Of a DNA stretch of 6,605 bases, positions 5,845 through 6,605 are shown one piece after another. Every line of letters starts with the position of its first letter. The stretch's first letter is position 1. The position numbers and the translations under genes are program-made. The stretch is from an uncultured Bacilli bacterium. GTDB taxonomy: Bacteria > Bacillota_I > Bacilli_A > RF39 > UBA660. The stretch is taken from contig CAJONL010000040.1 of assembly GCA_905235875.1 (NCBI GenBank), positions 1-6,605 of the forward strand, in the 5' to 3' direction. The notes under the pieces are model-generated. The model was given only the letters and a program-made list of their open reading frames with translations. It was not told the DNA's origin and did no database searches.

Positions 5845-6598
5845 ATATTGTAACTTTTTTTTGTTTTTTAATATTTTCATAAATAGATATTAATTTATTA
5901 AAAATATCTTTATCTAATTTATCATTAATTTTCTTAGCTAATTCATCTTTATCTTCTCTAGTTATTGAAATAAACATTTCATTTTCTAATAAAAGGCAAA
6001 TATCACATTCTTCTTTAAATTCTTCGATTAAAGGAGTATCATCTTCTTTTCCCTCTATTTCATCAAAATTAATTTCATTTTTTAAACCAAAGTTTTCTTT
6101 TAGGACCCTAGCAATAGTATAAATACTATCATAATCATAACATTTATAATTATCTTTTAATACTAATGAAGTAATTTTTGAAGTATCATATATATTAAAT
6201 CCTTCAGAAAGTCCATGTCCTTCATGTGATAATAAATTTAAAAATATTTCATCTCCTAGTTTTTCTATTTTTCTTTTTTCTATATCAAAACCAATTTTTT
6301 TAATTAAAACGTTTTCTTCAATAGTATATTCTTTATTATAACTTTTTATAAGTTTACAAAGACCATATACAAGTATTTCTATTCCTTTAGGAGAATCATA
6401 ATTATAAGTATGAGAAGTTGCAATAATTCTTCTTATATCTGATATAAAATATTTATTTTCATCTTCATCATATTCTACTCTACAATCTGATATATAACTT
6501 ACTTCACTACCCTTTATTTCAATACTAGCTATATCAGATATTCCATATTTATTACTTATAATATTATCCCTTTTTATCTTAGAAATAGTTTGTTTCAT
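5843..6598 (-). CDS. Hypothetical cytoplasmic protein, family not recognised
   Basis: A 251-residue protein with no signal peptide or membrane helix, probably cytoplasmic. I do not recognise the family. It is rich in Lys, Glu, Asp and Ile. Visible features are a charged N-terminus, the stretch S-H-E-G-H-G-L-S-E-G (124-133), an acidic segment at about 178-199, C-D-I-C at 198-201, and a Lys-rich helical C-terminal tail. The H-E-G-H-G sequence is not the H-E-x-x-H zinc-protease motif. The start at ATG 6596-6598 is provisional. Only 7 bases lie upstream in the window, they hold no Shine-Dalgarno site, and the frame stays open to the right edge, so the true start may be outside. The gene converges on the flippase gene and shares its terminator, which gives no clue to function. 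Confidence 0.8.
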   Translation of the reverse strand: MKQTISKIKRDNIISNKYGISDIASIEIKGSEVSYISDCRVEYDEDENKYFISDIRRIIATSHTYNYDSPKGIEILVYGLCKLIKSYNKEYTIEENVLIKKIGFDIEKRKIEKLGDEIFLNLLSHEGHGLSEGFNIYDTSKITSLVLKDNYKCYDYDSIYTIARVLKENFGLKNEINFDEIEGKEDDTPLIEEFKEECDICLLLENEMFISITREDKDELAKKINDKLDKDIFNKLISIYENIKKQKKVTI

Positions 6599-6605
6599 CG
6601 AACAA

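Noticed and set aside
6209..6226. H-E-G-H-G sequence as a zinc metalloprotease site
   Set aside because: The motif requires H-E-x-x-H; here the second His is one residue too early and no surrounding protease features are visible.
1..6605. Mycoplasma-type genetic code with TGA as tryptophan
   Set aside because: The tryptophan codons checked in the two surface-protein genes are TGG, and no in-frame TGA occurs in any of the genes.

Overview
This window is very A+T-rich DNA, typical of a low-GC Gram-positive bacterium (Bacillota, or a wall-bearing relative of the Mycoplasmatota, perhaps an uncultured gut lineage). The placement is inference. It rests on base composition, purine-rich Shine-Dalgarno sites, extended -10 promoters, a YtgP/MurJ-type flippase and secreted proteins with Gram-positive surface architecture. 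The tryptophan codons checked by hand are TGG and no TGA interrupts the reading frames, so the standard bacterial code fits. Five protein genes almost fill the window. No RNA gene, CRISPR array or insertion sequence was seen, and every gap between genes is about 100 bases or less.

Layout. Positions 1-1429 (minus strand) hold the N-terminal 476 codons of a secreted surface protein that runs off the left edge. It has a signal peptide, a thioester-type domain (Cys56 and a K-Q-K-A-L-W motif with Gln104) and at least eight tandem 28-residue cysteine-paired repeats (84 bp each). Positions 1530-3128 (minus) hold a complete paralogue with the same N-terminal module, but the thioester Cys is replaced by Ser and the whole protein has no cysteine. 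It continues into three InlB-type B repeats and a C-terminal membrane/sorting segment. Positions 3226-4050 (minus) encode a membrane-anchored NodB/polysaccharide-deacetylase-like protein that has lost the metal-binding and catalytic motifs. Positions 4158-5786 (plus) encode a 14-helix MOP-superfamily lipid II/oligosaccharide flippase. Positions 5843-6598 (minus) encode a 251-residue protein I do not recognise.

How the parts fit. Four of the five genes concern the cell envelope: precursor export (flippase), a wall-sugar-enzyme-like protein, and two related surface proteins. The surface pair is the most interesting part. One member appears able to form an internal Cys-Gln thioester, as covalent host-binding adhesins do, while its immediate neighbour carries the same fold with the reactive Cys removed. 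Each has its own promoter, and a strong terminator lies between them, so they can be expressed independently. The flippase and the unknown gene converge on a shared bidirectional terminator.
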